64,000 nt of DNA, taken from the NCBI GenBank assembly GCA_946533395.1, contig CAMNBU010000003.1, forward strand, positions 28,822-92,821, given 5' to 3'. The notes under the pieces were generated by a model. That model was not told the origin of the DNA and made no database searches. It saw only the letters and a list, made by a program, of their open reading frames with translations. The number at the start of each line of letters is the position of its first letter. The first letter of the stretch is position 1. Source of the stretch: UBA4292 sp002395865 (lineage in GTDB: Bacteria > Bacillota > Clostridia > Lachnospirales > Lachnospiraceae). The translations under genes and the position numbers were made by a program. Below are positions 49,842 to 59,166 of this stretch, piece after piece.

Positions 49842-50827
49842 ACAAGCACATCCTCCCAGTCGGTCACTACCGCGGTGACATATTTCAGCCAGAGGTTGTA
49901 GAATATCTTGTTGAAATGTATGCCATCCGCAAGATATAAAGGCTGCGACACCATCCAGTGCAGGTCGATGTAGGTCACATCCGCGGTCGGACACCAGGCC
50001 CGAAGCTGGTCGTCGAACATCCACGACCGAGCCAGATCCTCCCTGGCGGCCGCCACCGCATTGCTCGGAGGCAGGAGCGCGCAGATATATATCTTTACCC
50101 CGGGCACCCTCTCACGCAGGAGGTTCACAAGCGCCGCGTACTTTTCGCAATATGACACCGGATCCTCGTGGTCAACATCTCCCAGACCCTTGAAGAATAC
50201 CACCTTCTCCGGAAATACGGATGCAGCTGCCTCCACATACGGCGTGATCTCCTTGAGCAGAACTCCCCTCTTGAAAAACACCATGCTCTCGGGCACCATA
50301 CCCTCCGTCACCAGCGCCTGCGTGACCGAATCACCTACGAATACAGTTCCCGAAAGCTTGGAAAGAAGGTTTGCGTGTTCCTCGGAGCTTAACAGGCTGA
50401 TATTTCCTTCAGCCACCTGAGCGCTCCACGCGGCCATCGCCTCCTCCTTCACCTGCTCCTTCGTTTTCGCGCTCGGTGCAGGCTCGGTTGGTATCTCCTC
50501 TGTCGTTGTTTCGATGTCCGGATCCTCATCCGTGACCGGGTTATCGTCTGTCTGCGCCTCCTGTGTCGCAGGCTGTGTGTCCGGCCTGATGGGCTCCTGC
50601 GTTATCTGTTCAGGGGTATCGGGTTCCTGCGCGGTCTGCTCCTGCGTAACGGTCTGCGAGGGCTTCGCGGTCTGCTCCCTCTGATAAGCCACCACCTCCT
50701 CCACGGCTATTGCCTCCATGGAGGACATATACTCCCTGGCCTCTTTGTATCTGTCCTCCTCCTTTGCACAGCCTGCCGTGAGCATGCATGCGATCAGAGG
50801 ACCTATGATATAACCTGTTCTTTTCAT
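49838..50827 (-). CDS. SGNH/GDSL-hydrolase-like lipoprotein, copy B
   Basis: A 329-aa lipoprotein with signal peptide ending MLTAGCAK. A Thr/Gln/Glu/Pro linker covers about residues 55-125 (TQEPIRPDTQPATQEAQ). The SGNH-like domain begins VFVGDSVTQALV and contains VVFFKGLGDVDHED and a late His in YLADGIHFNKIFYN, consistent with an acyl-transfer or esterase active site. It has the same plan as copy A at 43539-44540 with a different linker. It starts 13 bases after the DHHW stop. Confidence 0.78.
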   Translation of the reverse strand: MKRTGYIIGPLIACMLTAGCAKEEDRYKEAREYMSSMEAIAVEEVVAYQREQTAKPSQTVTQEQTAQEPDTPEQITQEPIRPDTQPATQEAQTDDNPVTDEDPDIETTTEEIPTEPAPSAKTKEQVKEEAMAAWSAQVAEGNISLLSSEEHANLLSKLSGTVFVGDSVTQALVTEGMVPESMVFFKRGVLLKEITPYVEAAASVFPEKVVFFKGLGDVDHEDPVSYCEKYAALVNLLRERVPGVKIYICALLPPSNAVAAAREDLARSWMFDDQLRAWCPTADVTYIDLHWMVSQPLYLADGIHFNKIFYNLWLKYVTAVVTDWEDVLV

Positions 50828-50840
50828 GATCTTTCACCCA

Positions 50841-51998
50841 TCACTGCTCTATCACCAGTGTAAATGAATTATCCTCCAGAAAAGTATTCCTGCTGTAGCA
50901 CACCAGGACCTTCCTGTCGCGGTACTGGCTCGCAAGAAGCGTCGCGTCCCCGTCGTAGAACCTCGGGTCGATAAAGGTTATCTCCTCGAAATCGTCCAGA
51001 AGATACGGCAGCAGCGCGTTGAAATACGAATCCTTGAATACCAAAAGCTTTCCGGCTCCCTTGTGCGACGTCTTTATCGTCACCTCGCCATAGTTACCGC
51101 CCATAAATACCGTGTAAGGGTCGGGTCCGTCCACCGCATCCATGTCGTATATCGTAGTCGTATAACCGGTTTGGCCGGATATTCTGACGAGTATCATGGG
51201 CATTCTGTCCGGAACCGGTATGTCGATTGTATCGGTCTTAAGAGCCGTTCCGTACTTTGCCGCGAGAGTTCCGCCAAAACCCCCGCACACCGGCAGGAGC
51301 TTATACTCCTTTGCCTCCATACCCCAGAGCTTCATCAGCTCTTTGTAGGCTTCGTATGCGCCCGCGCTCGTCCAGTGGTGATCCGTACGGTAGTACACCT
51401 GCGTGCCGCCCTCGTAAGCTTTCAGAAGCGCATCGCGGACATCGCACACATTTACTGAAGATGGAAGCTTATCCGTAAGCTCGGAAAATGCCTCGAGTCT
51501 ATCCTGCGTGCCCTCCCGCGCATATCCGGGCAGCAGGTCCGAGCAAACATCCGCCGCGGCAGGTACCGCTAAAAGCGTGATATCCTGCCATATATCGCAG
51601 GCACGCAGCAGTGCGCTGTACGCGGATGGGAGCTTTTCACCGGGCACCTTCGGCATATCCATCAGGTAACCGTCGGCGCACCTGTACACTCCGCCGTTTT
51701 CCCTGTTAAAAGTCGCGCTCTTTACCGCGCAGTACGCGCTCATCAGCGCGTCCCGCCCCGCGACCTGGTCCTTCGCGTACTCCTCGAAGCCCTCCTCGAA
51801 CCTACCGTCAAGAACCGCTCCGTTTTCCGCTGACGGAAACTGCGCAAGGCTCCTCCTCTCCCTGTCGCTGTATGCGCGGGCGGGGAGAAGTGCGTTTATC
51901 AGCGCAAACGCGATCCACACTGCGGGGATCAGATATACACATATCAGTTTGCGGGCGGGATCCTTTTTCCTTCGTCCGCCCTTTTTCACATCAGTCAT
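50841..51998 (-). CDS. DHHW/AlgJ-like O-acylation protein, copy B
   Basis: A 385-aa protein with a basic N-terminus (KKGGRRKKDPARK) and a membrane anchor (LICVYLIPAVWIAFALINA). The extracytoplasmic domain holds YYRTDHHWTSAGAYEAYK and a Ser motif LLVFKDSYFNALLPYLL near residue 320. It acts with the MBOAT encoded immediately upstream. The start follows AGGGGTATTAA. It has the same architecture and motif order as copy A, so the two pairs arose by duplication or independent acquisition. Confidence 0.87.
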   Translation of the reverse strand: MTDVKKGGRRKKDPARKLICVYLIPAVWIAFALINALLPARAYSDRERRSLAQFPSAENGAVLDGRFEEGFEEYAKDQVAGRDALMSAYCAVKSATFNRENGGVYRCADGYLMDMPKVPGEKLPSAYSALLRACDIWQDITLLAVPAAADVCSDLLPGYAREGTQDRLEAFSELTDKLPSSVNVCDVRDALLKAYEGGTQVYYRTDHHWTSAGAYEAYKELMKLWGMEAKEYKLLPVCGGFGGTLAAKYGTALKTDTIDIPVPDRMPMILVRISGQTGYTTTIYDMDAVDGPDPYTVFMGGNYGEVTIKTSHKGAGKLLVFKDSYFNALLPYLLDDFEEITFIDPRFYDGDATLLASQYRDRKVLVCYSRNTFLEDNSFTLVIEQ

Positions 51999-52007
51999 TT
52001 AATACCC

Positions 52008-53429
52008 CTAAAATCTGAAATACAAAAACGGATTGTACGAATCGTGCACGAGCGCCATAAGGCACAGCACCAGAACCGCCAAAAGCCATGCGACGGTAAT
52101 ATATGCATGCTTTTTGTAAAGGTTCTTTAAGAACCTTCCCGTGCCTTTTAAAACACCGATCAGACACAGTGCGAATGTGACGCCGTAACCCGACAGTATC
52201 CTGCCCATGGTCACAGATCCGGCAGCTCCGGCTATGCCCGCGGTCATTGAAAATCCTCCCGCACCGAACATGCCTGCCAGAAACCTCCCCATGCTGCCCA
52301 TATCGGTGAACGCGAATATCACCCATCCGACGATCACGATAAACATGGTATATATATGCCCTATCACCGGGTGCGCCTCTATCCTGCTGCCCCACACATA
52401 CTTTTCAAGTACAAGCAGCACACCGTAGTAGACGCCCCACAGCATGAAGTTCCATCCCGCCCCGTGCCAGAAGCCGGTAAGCAGCCACACGATCAGCAGA
52501 TTTCTTATGTGCTTTTTTACGCCTCCCCTGTTGCCTCCGAGGGGAATGTATACATAGTCGCGAAACCACGAGCTAAGCGTTATATGCCATCTTCTCCAGA
52601 AGTCGGTCACAGACTTTGCGGTGTAGGGAGCATTGAAATTCACAGGGAATTTAAAGCCGAACATTTCGCCCAGACCCATTGCCATATCCGAATAGCCCGA
52701 GAAATCATAGTAGATCTGCAGCGTAAATGCCGCCGCCCCGATCCAGGTAAAGCCGAAAGACCATTCGCCGCATTCGGATATCATGGTAAAAAGCTGCCCC
52801 ATCGGATTGGCCAGAAGCACCTTTTTGCCAAGACCTATGATAAAGCGCCACATTCCCCTGCGAAGCTTCGCGCTCGTCACGGGGTGATCGCCCAGCTGGT
52901 CCTGCATCTCCTTGTATACCACGATCGGGCCCGCGATAAGCTGCGGAAACATCGTGATATAAAGAGCAAACGAAAGCAGATTCCTCTGCGGCTTGACCCC
53001 TCCCCCGGCCACATCGACCACATAGGACAGTGCCTGAAATGTGTAGAAGGATATACCTATCGGAAGAGCGACCTCTATCTCCTCCACCGGGACGATGTGC
53101 CCGAGCACACCGGTGAAGAAGCCCGCGTACTTGAACAGGCCCAGCAGGGAAAGATTCGCGGCCACAGCGAGGCCGAGATGGAGCCTGATCAGCTTATTGT
53201 CCGCATCGGTTACCGCCGCCTCCTTTGCCCGCCCTATCAACGCGCCGAAGGCATAGTTCATCATGATGGAGAAAAGCATCAGCAGAAGGTATACCGGCTC
53301 TCCCCACGCATAGAAAAACAGGCTGGCAACGAGCAGCACCCCGTTCTTAAAAGAAGCGGGGCACAGATAGTACACCAGCCAGAGCGTCGGCAGAAAATAT
53401 AACAAAAATGTCAGACTTGAAAAAACCAT
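52008..53429 (-). CDS. MBOAT-family O-acyltransferase (AlgI/DltB-like), copy B
   Basis: A 473-aa polytopic membrane protein. Motifs are ALPIGISFYTFQALSYVVDV, GLGKKVLLANPMGQ, DFSGYSDMAMGLGEMFGF and LLTGFWHGAGWNF with the invariant His. It shares high local similarity with copy A, including SSWFRDYVYIPLGGNR. It leads cluster B (MBOAT, DHHW, SGNH, DUF4358), and its start is 69 bases after the mfd stop. It may be co-transcribed with mfd. Confidence 0.9.
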   Translation of the reverse strand: MVFSSLTFLLYFLPTLWLVYYLCPASFKNGVLLVASLFFYAWGEPVYLLLMLFSIMMNYAFGALIGRAKEAAVTDADNKLIRLHLGLAVAANLSLLGLFKYAGFFTGVLGHIVPVEEIEVALPIGISFYTFQALSYVVDVAGGGVKPQRNLLSFALYITMFPQLIAGPIVVYKEMQDQLGDHPVTSAKLRRGMWRFIIGLGKKVLLANPMGQLFTMISECGEWSFGFTWIGAAAFTLQIYYDFSGYSDMAMGLGEMFGFKFPVNFNAPYTAKSVTDFWRRWHITLSSWFRDYVYIPLGGNRGGVKKHIRNLLIVWLLTGFWHGAGWNFMLWGVYYGVLLVLEKYVWGSRIEAHPVIGHIYTMFIVIVGWVIFAFTDMGSMGRFLAGMFGAGGFSMTAGIAGAAGSVTMGRILSGYGVTFALCLIGVLKGTGRFLKNLYKKHAYITVAWLLAVLVLCLMALVHDSYNPFLYFRF

Positions 53430-53498
53430 CTGCTACCGGAGCCTCCGACTATAATTCTCTGTTTTATGTTACCACTCGCTGCGCGGGTGATATCATTA

Positions 53499-56400
53499 TC
53501 AACTCACCGAGAGTTTTTCGACTATCCCGAGGAGTTTTTCTACCATTGCCGAAAGGTCATCATCCCTCTCACGCCGCGTGTAGGTAAAGACCACATTGTC
53601 ACCGGCAGACACGCGAAGCGCACCGGAGAACTCCTTTAAAAGGCCGGGTATCAGCTCCGCGTTTAACGAGGCGTCCTTGCCGAAGTATATAGCGCCACGC
53701 TTTGCGTCGGCTCTCACCTTCTGTGCTCCTATCCTGCCGGACAGCGCCTTTAAAAGTGCTACCGAGAGCAGGTTCTGTGTCTGAGGCGGTATGTCACCGA
53801 AGCGGTCTATAAGCTCGTCCACCATCTCCTCGTAGTCGGTCCTTGATGCGATCATGGTTATCCTCTTGTAGATATCCAGAAGCTCCTTCTCACTCTCGAT
53901 ATACGAATCCGGTATGAACGCATCGATATTTATATCTATAAATGTCTCCTGAGGCTTCTCGGTCTTCTCCTCCTTACCGGAGAGTCGTCCGACCGCCTCC
54001 CTTAGCATCTTGCAGTACAGGTCGTATCCGACCGCCTCGAGATGTCCGTGCTGCGCGTGACCGAGCACATTGCCGGCGCCCCTTATCTCCAGATCCTTGA
54101 GGGCGATCTTCACGCCGCTTCCGAGCTCGGTGAACTGCCTTATGGCCTCGAGCCTCTGCTGCGCCTCCTCCTTTATTGACTTGTTCTGCCTGTAGAGTAT
54201 AAATGCGTACGCCGTACGGCTGCTCCTTCCGACCCTTCCCCTCAGCTGATAGAGCTGGGAGAGTCCGAAGCGGTCCGCGTCGTCGATTATTATCGTGTTT
54301 ACATTGGCGATGTCGAGACCGGTCTCGATGATGGTGGTGGACACCAGCACATCTATCACTCCGTTCACGAAATCGACCATTATCCTTTCGAGCTGTCTCT
54401 CACCCATCTGTCCGTGCGCGAAAGCGATGTTCGCGTCTGGCAGCATATCCTTAAGCTCCTGAGCCACGTGGGCTATATTCGTCACGCGGTTGTATACATA
54501 ATACACCTGTCCGCCCCGCGAGAGCTCCCTCACTATCGCCTCGCGCACAAGCTCCTTGGTGTGCTCGCAGACATAGGTCTGTATGGGCAGCCTGTCCGTG
54601 GGCGCCTGCTCCATGACCGACATGTCGCGCACCCCGATAAGACTCATATGGAGGGTCCTCGGTATGGGTGTCGCCGTCATGGTGATGACATCCACCTCAT
54701 TTTTGAGTTGCTTGATCTTTTCCTTGTGCGCTACCCCGAATCTTTGCTCCTCGTCGATCATCAGAAGGCCAAGATCCTTAAACTGCACATCCTTCGACAA
54801 AAGCCTGTGCGTACCAATAACTATATCCGCCCTGCCCGTCCTTATATCTGTGAGTGCCTGCTTCATCTGCGCCGGAGTGCAGAAACGGCTCAGCATCACG
54901 ACATGCACCGGATAGTCTCCGATGCGCTGTGTAAATGTATTGTAATGCTGCTGCGCGAGTATGGTCGTGGGCACCAGATACGCGGACTGCTTTCCGTCCT
55001 GCGCCGCCTTGAAGGCAGCTCTTAACGCTATCTCAGTCTTTCCGAAGCCCACGTCCGCGCAGATGAGCCTGTCCATTATCCGGTCGCTCTCCATGTCGGC
55101 CTTCACCTGGGCAATGACCTTCAGCTGGTCATCAGTCTCCTCGTACGGAAATGCCTCCTCGAACTCCCTCTGCCACAGTGTGTCGGGTCCGAAGCGGTAG
55201 CCCTTCTTGTTCATTCTCGCGGCATAGAGCTCCACGAGCTCCTCGGCTGTCTTCTCGACACCGGCCTTCACCCTGGCCTTGGTCTTCTTCCACTCACTTC
55301 CGTACAGGGAGCTGAGCTTCACATTCTCCCTTGAGGAGTCGCCGTACTTCTGTATGTACTCGAACTGCGTCGCGGGTATGAAAAGACTTGAATCGTCGCC
55401 GTATTCGATCTTTATGTAATCTCTCCAGTTGTGGTCGGAGAATTTTCTCTCGATGCCCCTGAAGATACCTATTCCGTAATTCTCGTGTACAACATAATCG
55501 CCCACGGTCAGGTCATCGAGGCTGTTCAGGCCCCTGCCCTTGTGCCTCACCGAGGCGCTCTTCGTGCTCCTTCTTCCGGATATATCCGCCTCCGCGAGCA
55601 CTATAAATTTGATCTGCGGATAGTTAAAACCTCCCCGAAGAGAACCGGTCCTGATCATTACCTGACCGGGCAATACCTCCTCATCGGACTGCGAATAGAA
55701 CGCGTCCAGCTCATAGTCCTGCAGATAACCGGCCATTCTTGCGGCCTTTGTCCGGCTCGCATAAAGTATTATGACTCTGTATTTCTCCCTGCGCCATTTC
55801 TGCAGGTCATGTATCAGCAGCGTGATATTGTCCTTATAGGTCACAGCGGATGACGCGCCGAGGTCGTACACCGACTTCACTGCCACCGCCTTCGCGCGGG
55901 TCGCCAGTCCCGTCAGAAGCACGGTATCCCTCTCCTTAAGAAGAGCGAACACCTCACGGGGCTCGAATATCATCCGTCCCTGACCCTTAAGCATATATCC
56001 GCCCGAGAGCCTGAATGCGGCGCTCCCGGTGAATTCCGCGAATACATTGTCGCCGAACTCGGACATCGAATCGGGCTCCGACGCAAAGATAATGGTATCC
56101 TGCGGCATGCACTCGATCAGGGAGCAGCCCTTCTCCCCGAAATAGTTCATAAAGGGAAGCAGGTCATCGGCTCCGATCCCTGAGTCATCCGCCACCTCGC
56201 CCACCGAGTTCTTAAGGTTCAGCGCGGCCTCGTAGTTTCCATCCTTTTTGAAGGCTTCGTAGGCTTTCTCGTACTCCGACTTTATCTTCTTTAGTCCCAT
56301 CTCGCGCACAGCCGTGTTCATCACGAACTCGCTTGCGGGATAGATATTTATGCTCTCAAGCCTGTCTATGGACCTCTGACTTCCCGCGTCGTAATATTTT

Positions 56401-57008
56401 ATGCTGTCGACCTCGTTGTCGAAAAGGTCGATACGGATGGGGTTTTCCTCGGTGAAGGGGTAGATGTCTATGATGCTTCCCCTCATGGCGAACTGCCCCT
56501 GCTCTGACGCGGTCTCACGTCTCTCGTATCCCATGGTCACGAGCTCATGCGCCATCTTGTCCATATCCACGACACCGGCTTCGCTCACACAAAACGAGTG
56601 CCTCTTCCAGGAATCAAGACCGGGCAGCACGTTCATCAGCCCTTCCATGCTTACGACTATCGTCCCGCCTTCATCCTCACATATGGCCTTCATCACGCGA
56701 AGCCTCTGCCCCGCCTGAAGTCTCCCCCTCACATCCGCCTGATAAAAAATCAGGTCCTTACAAGGGTAATAATATACCTTATCATCAAAAGCAGCGCAAT
56801 CCTCATACATTTCTCTGGCGGCCTGCTCGCTTCCCGCGCACACCAGCCTCCATCTGCGGTCTTTGCCCAGCTCATGAATGATATGTGCCTTCTGTGTGGG
56901 CACACAGCCACCTGCCTGAACAGGAAACCTGCCTACCTTTATATCCTCCGTAAGACTTCTCGCGGATGCGAGCTCCGACAACGGAATACGAAAAAGATCC
57001 ATGCTCAT
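53499..57008 (-). CDS. mfd: Transcription-repair coupling factor
   Basis: A 1169-aa ATP-dependent translocase that removes stalled RNA polymerase and recruits UvrA for repair. Order: UvrB-like N-terminal domains (to about 340), the CarD-like RNA-polymerase-binding domain with TVGDYVVHENYGIGIF, and superfamily 2 motor motifs LICADVGFGKTEIALRAAFK (Walker A), LLMIDEEQRFGV (Walker B) and ATPIPRTLHMS. GRVGRSSRTAYAF follows. The TRCF C-terminal domain has INIDAFIPDSYIESEK. An in-frame ATG at 57002 is also well placed. pth precedes it by 36 bases, the usual pth-mfd order in Firmicutes. Confidence 0.97.
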   Translation of the reverse strand: MSMDLFRIPLSELASARSLTEDIKVGRFPVQAGGCVPTQKAHIIHELGKDRRWRLVCAGSEQAAREMYEDCAAFDDKVYYYPCKDLIFYQADVRGRLQAGQRLRVMKAICEDEGGTIVVSMEGLMNVLPGLDSWKRHSFCVSEAGVVDMDKMAHELVTMGYERRETASEQGQFAMRGSIIDIYPFTEENPIRIDLFDNEVDSIKYYDAGSQRSIDRLESINIYPASEFVMNTAVREMGLKKIKSEYEKAYEAFKKDGNYEAALNLKNSVGEVADDSGIGADDLLPFMNYFGEKGCSLIECMPQDTIIFASEPDSMSEFGDNVFAEFTGSAAFRLSGGYMLKGQGRMIFEPREVFALLKERDTVLLTGLATRAKAVAVKSVYDLGASSAVTYKDNITLLIHDLQKWRREKYRVIILYASRTKAARMAGYLQDYELDAFYSQSDEEVLPGQVMIRTGSLRGGFNYPQIKFIVLAEADISGRRSTKSASVRHKGRGLNSLDDLTVGDYVVHENYGIGIFRGIERKFSDHNWRDYIKIEYGDDSSLFIPATQFEYIQKYGDSSRENVKLSSLYGSEWKKTKARVKAGVEKTAEELVELYAARMNKKGYRFGPDTLWQREFEEAFPYEETDDQLKVIAQVKADMESDRIMDRLICADVGFGKTEIALRAAFKAAQDGKQSAYLVPTTILAQQHYNTFTQRIGDYPVHVVMLSRFCTPAQMKQALTDIRTGRADIVIGTHRLLSKDVQFKDLGLLMIDEEQRFGVAHKEKIKQLKNEVDVITMTATPIPRTLHMSLIGVRDMSVMEQAPTDRLPIQTYVCEHTKELVREAIVRELSRGGQVYYVYNRVTNIAHVAQELKDMLPDANIAFAHGQMGERQLERIMVDFVNGVIDVLVSTTIIETGLDIANVNTIIIDDADRFGLSQLYQLRGRVGRSSRTAYAFILYRQNKSIKEEAQQRLEAIRQFTELGSGVKIALKDLEIRGAGNVLGHAQHGHLEAVGYDLYCKMLREAVGRLSGKEEKTEKPQETFIDINIDAFIPDSYIESEKELLDIYKRITMIASRTDYEEMVDELIDRFGDIPPQTQNLLSVALLKALSGRIGAQKVRADAKRGAIYFGKDASLNAELIPGLLKEFSGALRVSAGDNVVFTYTRRERDDDLSAMVEKLLGIVEKLSVS

Positions 57009-57044
57009 CCCTGTAAAGCTTCTCCCATGCCCTGTTACCGGGTA

Positions 57045-57614
57045 CTAATCCTTCTTCCTGTTGTAAACATTCATGGCCTCATCCGGGCCCTTGGTGATCA
57101 TCACCTTCACCGCAGCGCACGCGTCCACCACGCCGTCCTTTATCACCGGCCACTCCTCCTGCGGGAAATGCCCCAGCACATAGTCGGCCAGATCCATTCT
57201 TGGAGGCTTCTCACCCACACCGAACTTCACCCTGCAAAAAGAGTCTCCCACAGCCGCTATTATGCTCTTTAAGCCGTTGTGACCTCCGGCGCTGCCCTTC
57301 TTCCTGATGCGAAGCTGCCCCACGGGGAGGCTCACATCGTCGTGGATTATTATGATGTCCTCAGCCGGATCCACCTTATAGTATCCGACCAGCTCACGCA
57401 CCGACTCACCCGACAGATTCATGTAGGTCTGGGGCTTGGCAAGGACCACCTTCACTCCGTCGATCACGCCCGTGCCGATCAGAGCCCTGTGCTTGTAGGT
57501 CATCACTCCAATGTTGTACTCACTCGCCAGCCTGTCTATAACATCAAAGCCTATGTTATGCCTCGTTCCCGTGTACTTCTCCTCCGGGTTGCCGAGGCCG
57601 ATTATTATCTTCAT
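57045..57614 (-). CDS. pth: Peptidyl-tRNA hydrolase
   Basis: A 189-aa enzyme that frees tRNA from dropped-off peptidyl-tRNA. IIGLGNPEEKYTGTRHNIGF contains the N-terminal Asn and the catalytic His, YMNLSGESVREL contains the binding Asn, and IIIHDDVSLPVG contains the catalytic Asp. GSAGGHNGLKSI completes the active-site cleft. The ATG at 57614 follows GGGAGGCAGAC, so the longer frame from 57680 is rejected. It precedes mfd. Essential gene. Confidence 0.96.
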   Translation of the reverse strand: MKIIIGLGNPEEKYTGTRHNIGFDVIDRLASEYNIGVMTYKHRALIGTGVIDGVKVVLAKPQTYMNLSGESVRELVGYYKVDPAEDIIIIHDDVSLPVGQLRIRKKGSAGGHNGLKSIIAAVGDSFCRVKFGVGEKPPRMDLADYVLGHFPQEEWPVIKDGVVDACAAVKVMITKGPDEAMNVYNRKKD

Positions 57615-57639
57615 GTCTGCCTCCCGACGCAGATACTCT

Positions 57640-57687
57640 AAAAACCGCGTCCCGGGTAATTCTACCCGAAACGCGGTCATATTTCAA
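57640..57687 (-). promoter_or_regulatory. Palindromic hairpin overlapping the probable pth promoter
   Basis: On the minus strand, TTGAAA (57682-57687), a 17-base spacer and TAGAAT (57659-57664) lie before pth. They overlap a composite inverted repeat, ACCGCGT...CGGGTA...TACCCG...ACGCGGT, followed by TTTTT (57640-57677). The repeat is also a good terminator for the HAD gene upstream. Either terminator or operator is possible. Confidence 0.55.
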
Positions 57688-57724
57688 TAGTCCTTTTTAT
57701 CATTCCTGCGCTGTGGCCGTCAGT

Positions 57725-58222
57725 CTACTCGTGATGCTCCATCTTTTCTATCCTTTTCACCTCAGCTATGACCTTCGCCTCCCAGTCATCATCCTGCGCG
57801 TCAAGACGGTATACGTTGAAGCCGTAGGTTCTGCCCTGCACCGCTACGATCTCCTCATCGTCGATGTGCAGAGATATCCTGTACTTGCTGGGCATCTTGT
57901 TGGGAAGTGTGTCCCTTTTTCCCCTCTGCACCTCATCCATATGCCTCTGCCCATTGACTATACCGTCGAATTTCACATGATAATGCTTAAACAGCCTTCT
58001 GATATACTTTTCAGTCCTGAACGACGATGTGTAGACCCAAACTTCATATCCCATCTCCTGAAGCTTAGGGATCAGTCTGGCTGCGCCGAGCCTCAGTCTC
58101 TCCTTGTATATCAGGCAAAAAGGCCAGGAAAGCTGCGGCTCAACCTTGTGATCCTTCGGGTCCACGAACAGGACCTCGTCGAGGTCAAAGGATACACGCA
58201 TTTTCCCTGATAGTTCGATCAT
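57725..58222 (-). CDS. HAD-like protein paired with a ParB-HAD fusion
   Basis: A 165-aa protein with HAD-fold motifs: motif I FDLDEVLFVD (Asp13, Asp15), motif II VYTSSFR (Thr65/Ser66), and a late acidic pair SLHIDDEE (Asp121/Asp122) as motif IV. This is a complete set of HAD catalytic aspartates, so it may be a phosphatase. It overlaps the fusion gene by four bases (ATGA), giving a coupled pair. It resembles the C-terminal HAD half of its neighbour (EVWVYTSSFRTEKYIRRLFK against DVWVYTSGYRSEEYLRTLFK), consistent with a tandem duplication. The substrate is unknown. Confidence 0.75.
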   Translation of the reverse strand: MIELSGKMRVSFDLDEVLFVDPKDHKVEPQLSWPFCLIYKERLRLGAARLIPKLQEMGYEVWVYTSSFRTEKYIRRLFKHYHVKFDGIVNGQRHMDEVQRGKRDTLPNKMPSKYRISLHIDDEEIVAVQGRTYGFNVYRLDAQDDDWEAKVIAEVKRIEKMEHHE

Positions 58223-59085
58223 TCGCTCCTCCACCCCTTAACTATGCCGACTACCTGCTCTGCCCAGTCGGAGTTTTTATCGATATCGGTCTGCGTGAAA
58301 TCCGAGCTCCCGGGATGGGATACCACCACTCCTGCCAGGTCGACATGAACGCTTTCCTTGTAGCTGTCGAAAAGGCTGTGGATTATCTCCTTCTGCCTTT
58401 TGGACTTTCTTTCGCCGAAGCCGTTTATCATCCCATCGGGTTCAGCCTTGTATGCCTTAAACAGTGTACGCAGATACTCCTCCGAGCGGTAGCCGGATGT
58501 ATATACCCATACATCATAACCCTTTTCCTTAAAAGCCCTGAACACCTTCGGCACGCCATTGCGGATCCGCTCCGTGTAATGCCTTCTCTTGAAGAAGGAC
58601 AGCGGCTTCTCAGCCTCTGAAGGGTCAGCGGCAAAAACCACCTCGTCCAGATCGAAGGATACCAGTTTTTCGCCCCTGCACAGCTCACGCATCCTGTTAA
58701 GATCGCTCTTATGGACGAGGTTCACCACCTGGGCATTGATCTTCTCAAGTCCCATCTGCTTCGCCGCAGCCCACCGGTGATGTCCGTTTATCAGCATATA
58801 CCCCTTCGGAAGCATCTTCTCGACTATCACGGGCTCCTCAAACTGGATACCCATGACGGGCGGGCTGTTGCGTATTATATCCTTGTATCTGCCGATGATC
58901 TCCATATTCGGACCTATCTCGGGGACGGAGAACTCGTCGTCCGGGTTGGGGTGCATGACCAGAGGCGACAGCTCCTTTCTGAACATTCTTTCAAGGTGTC
59001 CGGCCTTTACGGGCTTACAGCTGTCCCTGTATCCGGCCACCTCATCAAACACCTCCTGCATAAAAGAGTTGGGTACTACCGCCAT
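58219..59085 (-). CDS. ParB/sulfiredoxin-like domain fused to a HAD-like domain
   Basis: A 288-aa fusion. The first half has a ParB-N/Srx-like core: VPEIGPNMEIIGRYKDII, then PVIVEKMLPKGYMLINGHHR, where G101-H-H-R104 takes the place of the GCHR/GERR-type phosphate loop, and WAAAKQMGL. ParB-like domains bind CTP or ATP and may act as kinases. The second half is HAD-like: VSFDLDEVVF (Asp145/Asp147), VYTSGYR (Thr186/Ser187) and SVHVDLAGVV, where the second motif IV aspartate is missing. The ATG at 59085 follows GGGGGAGATGTT. I do not know a characterised example of this order. Confidence 0.75.
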   Translation of the reverse strand: MAVVPNSFMQEVFDEVAGYRDSCKPVKAGHLERMFRKELSPLVMHPNPDDEFSVPEIGPNMEIIGRYKDIIRNSPPVMGIQFEEPVIVEKMLPKGYMLINGHHRWAAAKQMGLEKINAQVVNLVHKSDLNRMRELCRGEKLVSFDLDEVVFAADPSEAEKPLSFFKRRHYTERIRNGVPKVFRAFKEKGYDVWVYTSGYRSEEYLRTLFKAYKAEPDGMINGFGERKSKRQKEIIHSLFDSYKESVHVDLAGVVVSHPGSSDFTQTDIDKNSDWAEQVVGIVKGWRSE

Positions 59086-59129
59086 AACATCTCCCCCTTA
59101 GGCGCCGGCTTATACAGCGCTCCTTTTGT

Positions 59130-59160
59130 AAAAAGAGCCCATCAAAATGACGGGCTCTTT
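59130..59160 (-). terminator. Rho-independent terminator of glgD
   Basis: Stem GAGCCCgTCA/TGAtGGGCTC with one mismatch and a TTTTT tail on the minus strand, 7 bases after the glgD stop. Confidence 0.85.
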
Positions 59161-59166
59161 ATCAGT

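Noticed and set aside
52356..53402. Long open frame of 348 codons on the plus strand opposite MBOAT copy B
   Set aside because: It mirrors the MBOAT gene, has no ribosome site and no recognisable motif. The GC-rich third codon positions of the real gene create it.
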